A DNA stretch of 17,787 bases, from NCBI GenBank assembly GCA_003224665.1, contig QHZM01000173.1, positions 1 to 17,787 of the forward strand, written 5' to 3'. Positions 7,892-14,607 of the stretch are shown here, piece after piece. The DNA comes from Acidobacteriota bacterium (GTDB taxonomy: Bacteria > Acidobacteriota > Terriglobia > UBA7540). Position numbers and translations under genes: made by a program. Position 1 is the first letter of the stretch. Every line of letters begins with the position of its first letter. The notes under the pieces were generated by a model. The model did not search any database, was not told the DNA's origin, and was given only the letters and a program-made list of their open reading frames with translations.

Positions 7892-7904
7892 GGTTCCGCG
7901 AACC
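7892..7904 (+). other. Small hairpin just before the yicC start
   Basis: GGTTC-CGC-GAACC, a 5-bp stem with a 3-base loop, ends 4 bases before the ATG at 7909, where a Shine-Dalgarno would be expected. None is visible there. It may limit initiation or be chance in GC-rich DNA. Confidence 0.2.
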
Positions 7905-7908
7905 CGGT

Positions 7909-8811
7909 ATGATTCGAAGCATGACGGGCTACAGCCGTGTAAGGGCGGAGGAAGCGGACTTCTCTCTTTCCGCTTCGATTAAAGCCACGAACCACCGCTT
8001 CCTCGACTTGCAAGTTCGCCTGCCGGCCGCCCTCGAGCCTTTGGAGCCCCAACTGCGCCGGGTCGTGAAAGACCACGTGACCCGCGGCCACGTTGAGGTC
8101 ACGATCAGTCTCGAGCAGGCGGGTCCCGGTGGACTCGAACTCAACCGGAAAATGCTCGCAGCCTACGCCTCGGCTTGCCAGCAGTTGCGCAGCGAGTTTG
8201 GCTTTACGACTGAGCCGGACCCGGTCTCGCTCCTTCGCATTCCCGGCATGGTTGGGACGGGAAACGGCCAGTTGACGCCGGCGGAGCTTGAGCGCATCGA
8301 ACGAGCGATGGAGGGTTTGGCGTCCGAAACTCTGCGGCAGCTCAACCAAATGCGCGCCCGGGAAGGCGAGGCGCTGGAAACGGATCTGCGCGCTCGGCTA
8401 AAGCGGCTGGAAGAGTTGAGCAGAAATATAGACGGCCTCGCGAGGAGAGTGCCGCAGCTCTATCAGCACAGGCTTGAGACCCGTATTAAGGAACTCCTCG
8501 GGGCCGTGGAAGTCGATCGGGCGCGTCTCGCCCAGGAAGTCGCATACCTGGCCTCGCGTTCGGACATATCGGAAGAGCTGACGCGCTTCCGCAGTCACCT
8601 CGATCAGGCGAAGCGGTTGCTCGACCAGGGCGAAGCCCGTGAAGTCGGAAAGAAGCTGGATTTCCTGCTCCAGGAGATGAACCGCGAGGCGAACACCTTG
8701 CTCTCCAAGACGACGGACGTGCCGGAGGCAGGCCTGGAGATCGCGCGGCAAGCCATAGAAATGAAGACCGAGATCGAAAAATTGCGCGAGCAGGCACAGA
8801 ACATCGAGTGA
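7909..8811 (+). CDS. yicC: YicC/YloC-family endoribonuclease
   Basis: YicC proteins are recently recognised endoribonucleases that act on small RNAs and mRNAs (YicC in E. coli, YloC in B. subtilis). The 300 residues start with the family signature MIRSMTGYSR, so the ATG at 7909 is preferred over the in-frame GTG at 7888. The N-terminal YicC-like domain covers about 1-155 (KATNHRFLDLQVRLP at 26-40). A coiled-coil-prone helical middle follows (about 125-200). The C-terminal DUF1732 domain (about 215-300) contains SDISEELTRFRSHL, GKKLDFLLQEMNREANTL and MKTEIEKLREQAQNIE. The stop overlaps the gmk start by 4 bp (GTGA), so the two are translationally coupled. The same yicC-gmk-rpoZ-coaBC order occurs in B. 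subtilis and many other bacteria. Confidence 0.93.
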   Translation: MIRSMTGYSRVRAEEADFSLSASIKATNHRFLDLQVRLPAALEPLEPQLRRVVKDHVTRGHVEVTISLEQAGPGGLELNRKMLAAYASACQQLRSEFGFTTEPDPVSLLRIPGMVGTGNGQLTPAELERIERAMEGLASETLRQLNQMRAREGEALETDLRARLKRLEELSRNIDGLARRVPQLYQHRLETRIKELLGAVEVDRARLAQEVAYLASRSDISEELTRFRSHLDQAKRLLDQGEAREVGKKLDFLLQEMNREANTLLSKTTDVPEAGLEIARQAIEMKTEIEKLREQAQNIE

Positions 8812-9452
8812 ACGTGGTCAAGCCCCGAAAGCGCGCGCTCCGGGAGGGGAGCGTCATTGTGATTTCGGCGCCCTCCGGAGCGGGGAAATCGACGCTGATC
8901 CGACGCCTCAGGACCTCCCTTTCCGGTTTGACGTTTTCGATATCCTGCACGACTCGTCCGCCGAGGCCGGGCGAGAAGGACGGGCGGGATTACTACTTCA
9001 TGTCGACGCCGCGTTTCAAGCGTTTGATCGCGGAGGGCGAGTTTGTCGAGTGGGCAAGGGTCTACGGCCACCTGTATGGAACTCCATGGAAGCGGGTCCG
9101 CGCGGCCCGGGAGGCCGGCAGGGACGTTCTGCTGGATATTGATGTGCAAGGCCACCGGCAGGTCCGGCGGCGATTGCCCGACGCGGTCAGCGTTTTCGTG
9201 CTGCCGCCTTCCCTCCGAGAGCTGGGGCGCCGATTGAGGCAGCGAAGCTCAGATCCCCCTGAGGTGGTCGAGAGGAGGCTGGCAGCCGCGCGGAAGGAGA
9301 TCGCTCACTGGACCGAATACGACTACCTGGTGGTGAACGACCGGGTGTCTCGGGCCACGCAGGCGCTGCGGTCGGTTGTCCTGGCGACTCGGCTACGCCG
9401 AGACCACCAGAGCCCGCGAGCCCGCGAAATCTGCATGACTTTTGGAGGATAA
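8808..9452 (+). CDS. gmk: Guanylate kinase
   Basis: Converts GMP to GDP with ATP, an essential purine salvage step that also feeds GTP and (p)ppGpp pools. The 214 residues match the family. The P-loop is APSGAGKST (21-29). The GMP-binding segment begins SISCTTRPPRPGE (44-56) and continues DGRDYYF and EFVEWARVYGHLYGTP (78-93). VLLDIDVQGHRQVRR at 107-121 is the conserved core strand, and the lid contains RRLRQRSSDPPEVVERRL. The GTG start at 8808 lies within the yicC stop (4-bp overlap). The stop TAA overlaps the rpoZ ribosome-binding region. Co-expression with an RNase-like protein and an RNA polymerase subunit is typical for this locus. Confidence 0.96.
   Translation: MNVVKPRKRALREGSVIVISAPSGAGKSTLIRRLRTSLSGLTFSISCTTRPPRPGEKDGRDYYFMSTPRFKRLIAEGEFVEWARVYGHLYGTPWKRVRAAREAGRDVLLDIDVQGHRQVRRRLPDAVSVFVLPPSLRELGRRLRQRSSDPPEVVERRLAAARKEIAHWTEYDYLVVNDRVSRATQALRSVVLATRLRRDHQSPRAREICMTFGG
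9444..9449 (+). promoter_or_regulatory. rpoZ Shine-Dalgarno inside the gmk 3' end
   Basis: GGAGGA encodes the last two Gly codons of gmk and sits directly before its TAA. It is 9 bases from the rpoZ ATG at 9459. The arrangement favours reinitiation, tying rpoZ translation to gmk. Confidence 0.6.
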
Positions 9453-9458
9453 CACCAA

Positions 9459-9683
9459 ATGCAACTCCCTCAGGGCATTGACAGCAAATTTCGATACATC
9501 CTGGTCGCGGCCAAGAGGGCGCGACAACTGCAAGCTGGGGCCAAGCCTATGATCCAGACTCAAAGCAAAAAGCTGACCAAGGTAGCCCAGCAGGAAGTAG
9601 AAGCCGGTCTGGTGCCATTCCAGAACCTGGAACTGGCTTCGAATAACGGCGAGAAGGCCAGGAAGACGAAGCTGTCCAAATAG
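9459..9683 (+). CDS. rpoZ: DNA-directed RNA polymerase omega subunit
   Basis: Small RNA polymerase subunit that clamps the beta-prime C-terminus, aids assembly and forms part of a (p)ppGpp site in some bacteria. The 74 residues are within the family's range. The hallmark is at 8-28 (DSKFRYILVAAKRARQLQAG); the omega consensus is R(F/Y)xLVxxAAKRARQL. It continues with SKKLTKVAQQEVEAGLVPF (36-54), matching the conserved xxALxEIxxGxI stretch. The last 20 residues are Lys/Asn-rich and likely disordered. It follows gmk by 6 bp with a strong Shine-Dalgarno. The identification rests on the N-terminal signature plus the yicC-gmk-rpoZ-coaBC order. Confidence 0.93.
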   Translation: MQLPQGIDSKFRYILVAAKRARQLQAGAKPMIQTQSKKLTKVAQQEVEAGLVPFQNLELASNNGEKARKTKLSK

Positions 9684-9691
9684 GGTGTAAG

Positions 9692-9754
9692 ATGAACCAG
9701 GACGAAGTGGTGAGGTTGGCTCAGATGTTCTTGCGCCTGACTGCGAGTCCTTGA
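9692..9754 (+). CDS. Possible 20-residue ORF between rpoZ and coaBC (doubtful)
   Basis: An ATG at 9692 opens a 20-codon frame (begins MNQDEVVRLAQMF, ends TASP) with a stop at 9752-9754. It fills most of the 87-bp gap before coaBC. The helix-forming hydrophobic pattern is suggestive, and GGGTG lies a few bases upstream. Such a short frame can easily be chance, and I recognise no family. It could instead be a leader peptide or a remnant. Confidence 0.12.
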   Translation: MNQDEVVRLAQMFLRLTASP

Positions 9755-9770
9755 CGGCGAGACCTTGGCT

Positions 9771-10982
9771 ATGCGAGTGGCGCTGGGAGTCACGGGAGGC
9801 ATCGCTGCTTATAAGGCGGCGGAGCTCGTGAGGGTGCTTCAGGACAAAGGCCTGGAAGTCCAGGTGATCATGACTCGCAGCGCCCGAAGGTTCGTCACTG
9901 CGCTCACGCTCGCGTCGCTCTCAGGCCGAAAGGTCATCACGGACATGTTCGCCACTTCGGGTGGCGAACCCAATGTCGAAAGCGCCATCGAGCATATCGC
10001 TGTGGCGCAAAACATTGACGCGCTCGTTGTCGCGCCTGCTACGGCCAACACCATCGCCAAAATCGCTCGCGGGATCGCGGACGATTTTCTCACGACCCTT
10101 TGCCTGGCCACCAGGGCCCCTCTGATCATCGCGCCCGCGATGAATGTGAACATGTGGGAAAACCCCGCCACGCAGGAAAACCTCGATATTTTGCGCGGGC
10201 GCGGAGCCACGATTCTCGACCCCGACGAGGGCTACCTGGCCTGCGGCATGACGGGGCCGGGCCGTCTTGCCTCCGTCGAAACGATTGCCCGGGCGCTCTT
10301 CGTTACCCTGGGCATACGAGAAGACCTTCGGGACGAAAAAGTCCTGGTAACGGCGGGCAGGACCGAGGAACCTCTGGATGCGGTCCGTTACCTCAGCAAC
10401 CGGTCTTCAGGGAAAATGGGTTACGCGCTCGCCGAGGCCAGCCGGCGGCGGGGCGCCCGCGTGAGCCTGGTGAGCGGTCCTGCGAGTCTCGAGCCGCCAC
10501 AAGGCGTCCACTTCGAGCGCGTCCGAACGACCGAAGAAATGGCTGAAGCGGTCTTTCGCCATCTGGATGAGTCCTCGGTCGTCTTGATGGCGGCCGCGGT
10601 TGCCGATTTCCGCCCGGCCGAATCTCAAAATGGAAAGATTAAAAAGCGTGACGGCTTCTCGACGATAGAGGTGGAGCCCACGCGGGATATCCTCGCGGAA
10701 ATTGCGCGGCGCCGACGTCCGAGTCAGGTGGTCGTTGGTTTCGCCGCTGAGGCGGAACGCGTGCTTGAAAATGCCTCCCAGAAGCTCCGGGAAAAAGGGC
10801 TCGACCTGATCGTGGCCAATGACGTAACGCGCGAAGGCGCCGGGTTCGAAGTAGATACCAACATTGTGACCCTCATCTTTCCCGACGGGCGCGAGATTCC
10901 GCTCGAAAAAATGAGCAAACTCGACGTCGCGAAGCGCGTGCTCGATCAAGTGGTCGAAATGAAGTCGCGGGTGCGGCGGTAA
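9771..10982 (+). CDS. coaBC: Bifunctional phosphopantothenoylcysteine decarboxylase / phosphopantothenate-cysteine ligase
   Basis: Carries out two steps of coenzyme A synthesis: CTP-dependent joining of cysteine to 4'-phosphopantothenate (CoaB), then FMN-dependent decarboxylation to 4'-phosphopantetheine (CoaC). The 403 residues have both domains. CoaC is at 1-180: VTGGIAAYKAAEL at the N-terminus, catalytic His75 in IEHIAVA, FMN motif APATANTIAK (88-97), APAMNVNMW with Asn125, and the substrate-clamp Cys158 in ACGMTGPGRL. CoaB is at about 188-403: VLVTAGRTEEPLDAVRYLSN with Asn210 next to RSSGKMG, MAAAVADFRP (263-272) and NDVTREGAGFEVDTN. One small oddity is AGRTEEP where AGPTxEP is usual. The ATG at 9771 is preferred over a TTG at 9765. 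Confidence 0.95.
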   Translation: MRVALGVTGGIAAYKAAELVRVLQDKGLEVQVIMTRSARRFVTALTLASLSGRKVITDMFATSGGEPNVESAIEHIAVAQNIDALVVAPATANTIAKIARGIADDFLTTLCLATRAPLIIAPAMNVNMWENPATQENLDILRGRGATILDPDEGYLACGMTGPGRLASVETIARALFVTLGIREDLRDEKVLVTAGRTEEPLDAVRYLSNRSSGKMGYALAEASRRRGARVSLVSGPASLEPPQGVHFERVRTTEEMAEAVFRHLDESSVVLMAAAVADFRPAESQNGKIKKRDGFSTIEVEPTRDILAEIARRRRPSQVVVGFAAEAERVLENASQKLREKGLDLIVANDVTREGAGFEVDTNIVTLIFPDGREIPLEKMSKLDVAKRVLDQVVEMKSRVRR

Positions 10983-11074
10983 GCGGGCTTGGCCGGTGCC
11001 TGCGGGCTCGCTTCTGAAGTTTTCGCGCTCGAGAAGCCGGCGGGTGGGTTCCAGCGAATTGAGACTCCCTGGTA

Positions 11075-11956
11075 ATGCCTGTGGATGAGCGTCTGCGGCA
11101 GCAATTGGCTGCGTGGCTCGAATTTTATCGGGAACTGGGGATCGAGGACTTTTATCGCAGGCCCCCCGGCGTGGGCGAAGTCCGGCAGCCAGCGCCGTCA
11201 AATCCCCGCGAAGCCCGTTTACAGAAAGAAGAACCGGCGAGACACACAGAGGTGGCCGCTGCCCCAGCAATCACAAAACCCAAACCTGAGGAAACCGCAC
11301 AATCGGTCCCGCCGGCCCAAGCAACGCCTGCGATCATCGGGGGTCTTCACGCGCGGTCGCTCAACCTGTTCGAAGCCCCGCCGTCGCCCGCGCGCGGCAA
11401 GCCGGAGAGCCTGGAGGAAATCCGTGCGGACCTCGGCGACTGCCAACGTTGCCGGCTTGCGGCCGGGCGAAAGATGATTGTCTTTGGACAGGGGAACCCT
11501 CATGCCGAGCTGGTCTTTGTCGGCGAGGGGCCCGGGGCTGACGAAGACGAACAGGGGTTGCCGTTTGTCGGCCGCGCGGGACAGCTCTTGAACCGCCTGA
11601 TCCAGTTTATCGGCATGAAGCGCGAGGATGTCTATATTGGCAACGTCGTGAAGTGCCGCCCGCCGGGTAACCGCACTCCCGAGCGGGACGAAATCGAAAC
11701 CTGCTCGCCGTTCCTCTTCCGGCAGATTGAGGCCATCCGGCCGCGACTTGTATGCTGTCTGGGCGCTCCCGCGGTGCACACCCTTCTGGGCTTAAAGGAA
11801 GGCATTACAAAAATCCGCGGCCAGTTCTTCGACTACGGGAGCGCGAAAGCTCTCGCTACCTTCCATCCCGCCTATATCCTCCGCAACCCGCGCGAGGAAA
11901 AAATCCTCCGGGAAGATTTTGAGAAAATCCGCAAGTTCCTCGCGGCGCGCCCGTAG
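11075..11956 (+). CDS. Family-4 (Fe-S) uracil-DNA glycosylase with long N-terminal tail
   Basis: Excises uracil from DNA after cytosine deamination or dUTP misincorporation, starting base excision repair. The catalytic domain covers about 112-293. Four cysteines fit the [4Fe-4S] pattern: Cys123, Cys126 (CQRC), Cys194 (VKCRPP) and Cys210 (ETCSPF). Motif A is GEGPGADEDEQGLPFVG (150-166) and motif B is HPAYILRNP (264-272). The family usually needs only about 200 residues; here about 110 extra precede it. Residues 1-30 look helical (LRQQLAAWLEFYRELGIEDF), followed by a Pro/Ala-rich, probably disordered linker to about 108. It follows coaBC by 92 bp. The minus-strand oxidoreductase converges on its end. 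No strong Shine-Dalgarno is seen. Confidence 0.93.
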   Translation: MPVDERLRQQLAAWLEFYRELGIEDFYRRPPGVGEVRQPAPSNPREARLQKEEPARHTEVAAAPAITKPKPEETAQSVPPAQATPAIIGGLHARSLNLFEAPPSPARGKPESLEEIRADLGDCQRCRLAAGRKMIVFGQGNPHAELVFVGEGPGADEDEQGLPFVGRAGQLLNRLIQFIGMKREDVYIGNVVKCRPPGNRTPERDEIETCSPFLFRQIEAIRPRLVCCLGAPAVHTLLGLKEGITKIRGQFFDYGSAKALATFHPAYILRNPREEKILREDFEKIRKFLAARP

Positions 11957-12081
11957 CAAATCCTCCTTGAGCCGGCTTTTTGGCCGACACCGGCAGTGTC
12001 CTTGGACGGGGCTGTCGGAACCCGGCCCTGCATCGAGACCGCCCAAACTCTTCCCGCCGCGCAGATTTCGATTGCGCGACG

Positions 12082-13314
12082 TCAAGTGGTCACAGTGGTC
12101 CCGTCCTCCGCCAGCGCGGCGCGAGTCTTCTTGTGATGGGCGACGTTGGCGAGGTGAAGGGTCCGCACCGCCTGATGGCCGAGCTCCACCGTGGCGTTCG
12201 GCTGCTTGCGGGTCTTTACACATTCCAGAAAATTCTGGATGTGGGGCAGGGTTGAAGTCAGCCCTCCTGGAAGTTTTTCGATCTGTGGCGGGGGCGCGCC
12301 CCAGCGGCTGTAGCTGGTCCCCCCGCCGGTCCAAGGCTCCCCGTAAATGCGATAACCGCTTTCGCAAAGTTCGAGCGTCCCTTTCTGTCCCTGGAAGACA
12401 AGTCCCCACCCGCTTTGGAAAGAGTTGCTGTAGCAGAGCGTCCAGGTGCAGGTAAATCGCGGATATTCGAAGACAGCGCAGAAAGTGTCCGGGGTCTCCG
12501 AGGGCTGGAGTTTATAGACCTCGCCGGAGCAATAAGCCGCGCGGGGCTGGGTCGTGTTTGTGAACCATTGGACGACGTCGACCAGGTGGGTGCCCTGGTC
12601 GGTCATATTCCCGCCCGAAAAGTCCCAGAAGTAGCGCCAGTTGCGGTAACGGACCGCGTCGAAAGGCTGCTTGCGGGCCGGTCCGACAAACCGGTCCCAA
12701 TCGAGTTTGTTGGGCAGCACGTATCGGGTCCTCAAGTTGACGTTCCAGTACCATTCCGCGCGCACCAGATTGATCTCACCCAGCATGCCCTGTTCGATCA
12801 GTTGCTTGCACTCATGAATGGCCGGGGAGCTTCGACGTTGCATTCCGACCTGGACGATACGGTCAGTCTTGCGGACCTGGGCCACCATATCCGCGCCCTG
12901 TTCGATGGACCAGGACATCGGTTTTTCGCAGTAAGCGTCTTTCCCGGCCTGGACGGTGTCCACCAGATGATTGTGGTGCCAGTGCTCGGGCGTGGCGATG
13001 AGCACAGCGTCAATATCCTTCCTTTCGAGCAGCTTTCTGTGGTCCGCGTAGCCTTTCGATTGAGGTCCCGCGATCTCGAGCCCTGCTTCCAGATTCACTT
13101 CGTAAACGTCACAGACCGCACCCCACTCGGCCCCGAGATTTTTGAAGTTTTCCATATGGCCGCGGCCCATGCCGCCCGCGCCGATGATGCCCAGGACGAT
13201 GCGGTCATTCGCCCCGAACGCTCTTGCACTGAACGAAGGATGGGCGAGCACGCCGAGCCCGACCGCTGCCGTGCTCCCGAGAAATCCTCGCCGGCTGATT
13301 CCGATGCCTGCCAT
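12082..13314 (-). CDS. Tat-exported Gfo/Idh/MocA-family oxidoreductase
   Basis: NAD(P)-dependent sugar or polyol oxidoreductase family, often acting on glucose, inositol or amino-sugar derivatives; the substrate here is unknown. The 410 residues begin with a twin-arginine signal (ISRRGFLGSTAAVG, 6-19, then a hydrophobic stretch and a probable cleavage site near 30-35). The Rossmann fold follows: GIIGAGGMG (42-50), VLIATPEHWHHNH (104-116) and the conserved EKP (130-132). The C-terminal alpha/beta domain has GGNMTDQGTHLVDVVQWF (234-251) with the probable catalytic Asp239/His243 pair. Export through Tat allows the cofactor to load in the cytoplasm. The ATG at 13314 has a GGGAGG Shine-Dalgarno 6 bases upstream. 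The same frame stays open to 13962 but overlaps the divergent gene. Confidence 0.9.
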   Translation of the reverse strand: MAGIGISRRGFLGSTAAVGLGVLAHPSFSARAFGANDRIVLGIIGAGGMGRGHMENFKNLGAEWGAVCDVYEVNLEAGLEIAGPQSKGYADHRKLLERKDIDAVLIATPEHWHHNHLVDTVQAGKDAYCEKPMSWSIEQGADMVAQVRKTDRIVQVGMQRRSSPAIHECKQLIEQGMLGEINLVRAEWYWNVNLRTRYVLPNKLDWDRFVGPARKQPFDAVRYRNWRYFWDFSGGNMTDQGTHLVDVVQWFTNTTQPRAAYCSGEVYKLQPSETPDTFCAVFEYPRFTCTWTLCYSNSFQSGWGLVFQGQKGTLELCESGYRIYGEPWTGGGTSYSRWGAPPPQIEKLPGGLTSTLPHIQNFLECVKTRKQPNATVELGHQAVRTLHLANVAHHKKTRAALAEDGTTVTT

Positions 13315-13320
13315 GGTGAA

Positions 13321-13326
13321 CCTCCC
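13321..13326 (-). promoter_or_regulatory. Shine-Dalgarno fixing the oxidoreductase start
   Basis: GGGAGG on the minus strand, 6 bases before the ATG at 13314. Together with the Tat motif right after that ATG, it rules out the 216-residue upstream extension of the open frame. Confidence 0.7.
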
Positions 13327-13372
13327 TGATGACTGTCGGCGGGATTTTAGGTTGGACGGGCCGCGGTGTCCA

Positions 13373-13401
13373 GTTAAAGTCTGAGAGAATTTACGGCTCA
13401 A
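13373..13401 (-). promoter_or_regulatory. Putative promoter for the Tat oxidoreductase gene
   Basis: On the minus strand, TTGAGC (13401-13396) and TTTAAC (13378-13373) are 17 bp apart; each matches the sigma-70 consensus in 4 of 6 positions. The start would fall near 13366, giving a leader of about 50 bases. Weak consensus, good position and spacing. I see no comparable promoter for the divergent + strand gene. Confidence 0.3.
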
Positions 13402-13491
13402 GGCGGGTTGTTGCGATTTGCGGCGCTTCAGTCTAAGCTGGTAAGACTTGCGGCGGCGGCCATTACACCGACAAAGCGCAGAAAGCGACCG

Positions 13492-14427
13492 ATGACACTG
13501 AAGGACAAGCTTCTGAATCCTGCGGTTCCGTTGACCTTGTTTGAGATGGTGCCGCCCGCCGCGGGCAAGCCGGAGGCCATCGAGGCCACTCTTTCCGAGA
13601 TTAAAAAAGTCGGGCACCTGATTGACGCGGTCAACCTGCCTGAAATACGGGATGAAGACCGCGGCTCGGAGCGCACGCACCGGTTTGTGGAACGTGTTGA
13701 ACCCCGGTTGCTGGGCAGGCGGATCCTCAGCGACCTCGATACCGATGTAGTGTTGAACCGCGTAGTTGTTCATGAGCCCGATCAGGTCCGTTGGCTCGAA
13801 GAGACCTACGAGGAATTCGGCATTCGTTATGTCGTCCTGGTCGGCGGAGAGTCGAGCAAAGTTCGCTATCCCGGGCCGACGGTCTTCGAGGCCGCCGAGC
13901 AGGTGGCTTCTCGAAAGCTCCCGATAAGCCTGGGCGGGATTTCCATTCCCAGCCGCGCTCACGAGGCCGACCGGATTCGGCGCAAAAACGACGCCGGTGT
14001 CGTCTTCTTCACCACCCAGATCTTGTTTGATTCAAACGACATCGTGGGACTGATCCAGCGCTTGAATGGGCTTGAGGCGCGCATTTTCCTGAGCTTCGCG
14101 CCGGTCAGCCACCCTCGTGACCTCGAGTTCCTCCGCTGGCTGGGAGTGGACATTCCGCCTGACCTCGACCGTTTTCTGCTCGTCGGCGAGCGAGCGGGGG
14201 AATCTTCGCCCGCGGCGGCGGAGACTTGCCTTGAACGCTCGCTCGACCTCGCCCAGCGCATCCTCATGGATGTGTTCGACAATCTCCCGCCTGACCCTCC
14301 TCCGCTCGGGCTCAATATTGAGCATATCAACCGGCGGAATTTTCCCGCAGCGGTCCAGATGCTCGAGCGGCTCGGCAACCTTTACGCGAATCTAGTGGCC
14401 ACGCGCGCCAGCCTCGCCGGGCTTTAA
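13492..14427 (+). CDS. Methylenetetrahydrofolate reductase-like TIM-barrel protein (divergent)
   Basis: Related to the MTHFR (MetF) superfamily, which reduces 5,10-methylene-THF to 5-methyl-THF for methionine synthesis. From the ATG at 13492 it has 311 residues. MetF-like landmarks are LFEMVPPAAGKPE (16-28; Glu18 matches the MetF catalytic Glu in FEFFPP), VLVGGE (115-120; MetF has LRGD here), HEADRIRRKNDAGVVFFTTQILFD (157-180; Thr175-Gln176 match MetF's ITQFFFD) and LSFAPVSHPRDLEF (200-213). The changed LVGGE loop and overall divergence suggest a non-canonical class, possibly the flavin-free mycobacterial type, or a different C1 enzyme. In-frame codons back to 13408 have no better start. It is divergent from the Tat oxidoreductase and 180 bp before priA. 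Confidence 0.7.
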   Translation: MTLKDKLLNPAVPLTLFEMVPPAAGKPEAIEATLSEIKKVGHLIDAVNLPEIRDEDRGSERTHRFVERVEPRLLGRRILSDLDTDVVLNRVVVHEPDQVRWLEETYEEFGIRYVVLVGGESSKVRYPGPTVFEAAEQVASRKLPISLGGISIPSRAHEADRIRRKNDAGVVFFTTQILFDSNDIVGLIQRLNGLEARIFLSFAPVSHPRDLEFLRWLGVDIPPDLDRFLLVGERAGESSPAAAETCLERSLDLAQRILMDVFDNLPPDPPPLGLNIEHINRRNFPAAVQMLERLGNLYANLVATRASLAGL

Positions 14428-14433
14428 GTCGTT

Positions 14434-14447
14434 CGGCCGAGAGGCCG
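14434..14447 (+). other. Short hairpins in the gap before priA
   Basis: CGGCC-GAGA-GGCCG (5-bp stem) lies 6 bases after the MTHFR-like stop. A second, GACCC-TCCA-GGGTC, is at 14519-14532. Neither has a T-run. They may slow polymerase between the two genes. The 180-bp gap has no supported ORF. Confidence 0.25.
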
Positions 14448-14607
14448 GAAATGAAGTGTCGCACCTCGCGGCCTTGTGGACGAGAACCTTCCGCCGATGG
14501 CTGACTCTGCCGGAGCCTGACCCTCCAGGGTCGCTGAAACCCCACGCGGTGGCCCGCCCTGAAAGCTCGTAGTGAAAAGACATATTTCCGGGTAAATACG
14601 AGGCCTG

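Noticed and set aside
10407..11270. Minus-strand frame of 287 codons across coaBC and the UDG start
   Set aside because: It overlaps two clear genes and has no motifs or ribosome-binding site.
11957..12081. Terminator between the convergent UDG and oxidoreductase genes
   Set aside because: Only a 5-bp stem (GCCGG/CCGGC, 11971-11994) with a long loop is visible and no T-run follows; too weak to call.
12415..13329. Plus-strand frame of 304 codons opposite the oxidoreductase
   Set aside because: It is antisense to a gene with signal peptide, Rossmann motif and Shine-Dalgarno; no independent support.
13315..13962. 216-residue N-terminal extension of the Tat oxidoreductase (minus frame open to 13962)
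   Set aside because: A Tat signal and a strong Shine-Dalgarno mark the ATG at 13314, and the extension lies opposite the MTHFR-like gene with no recognisable domain.
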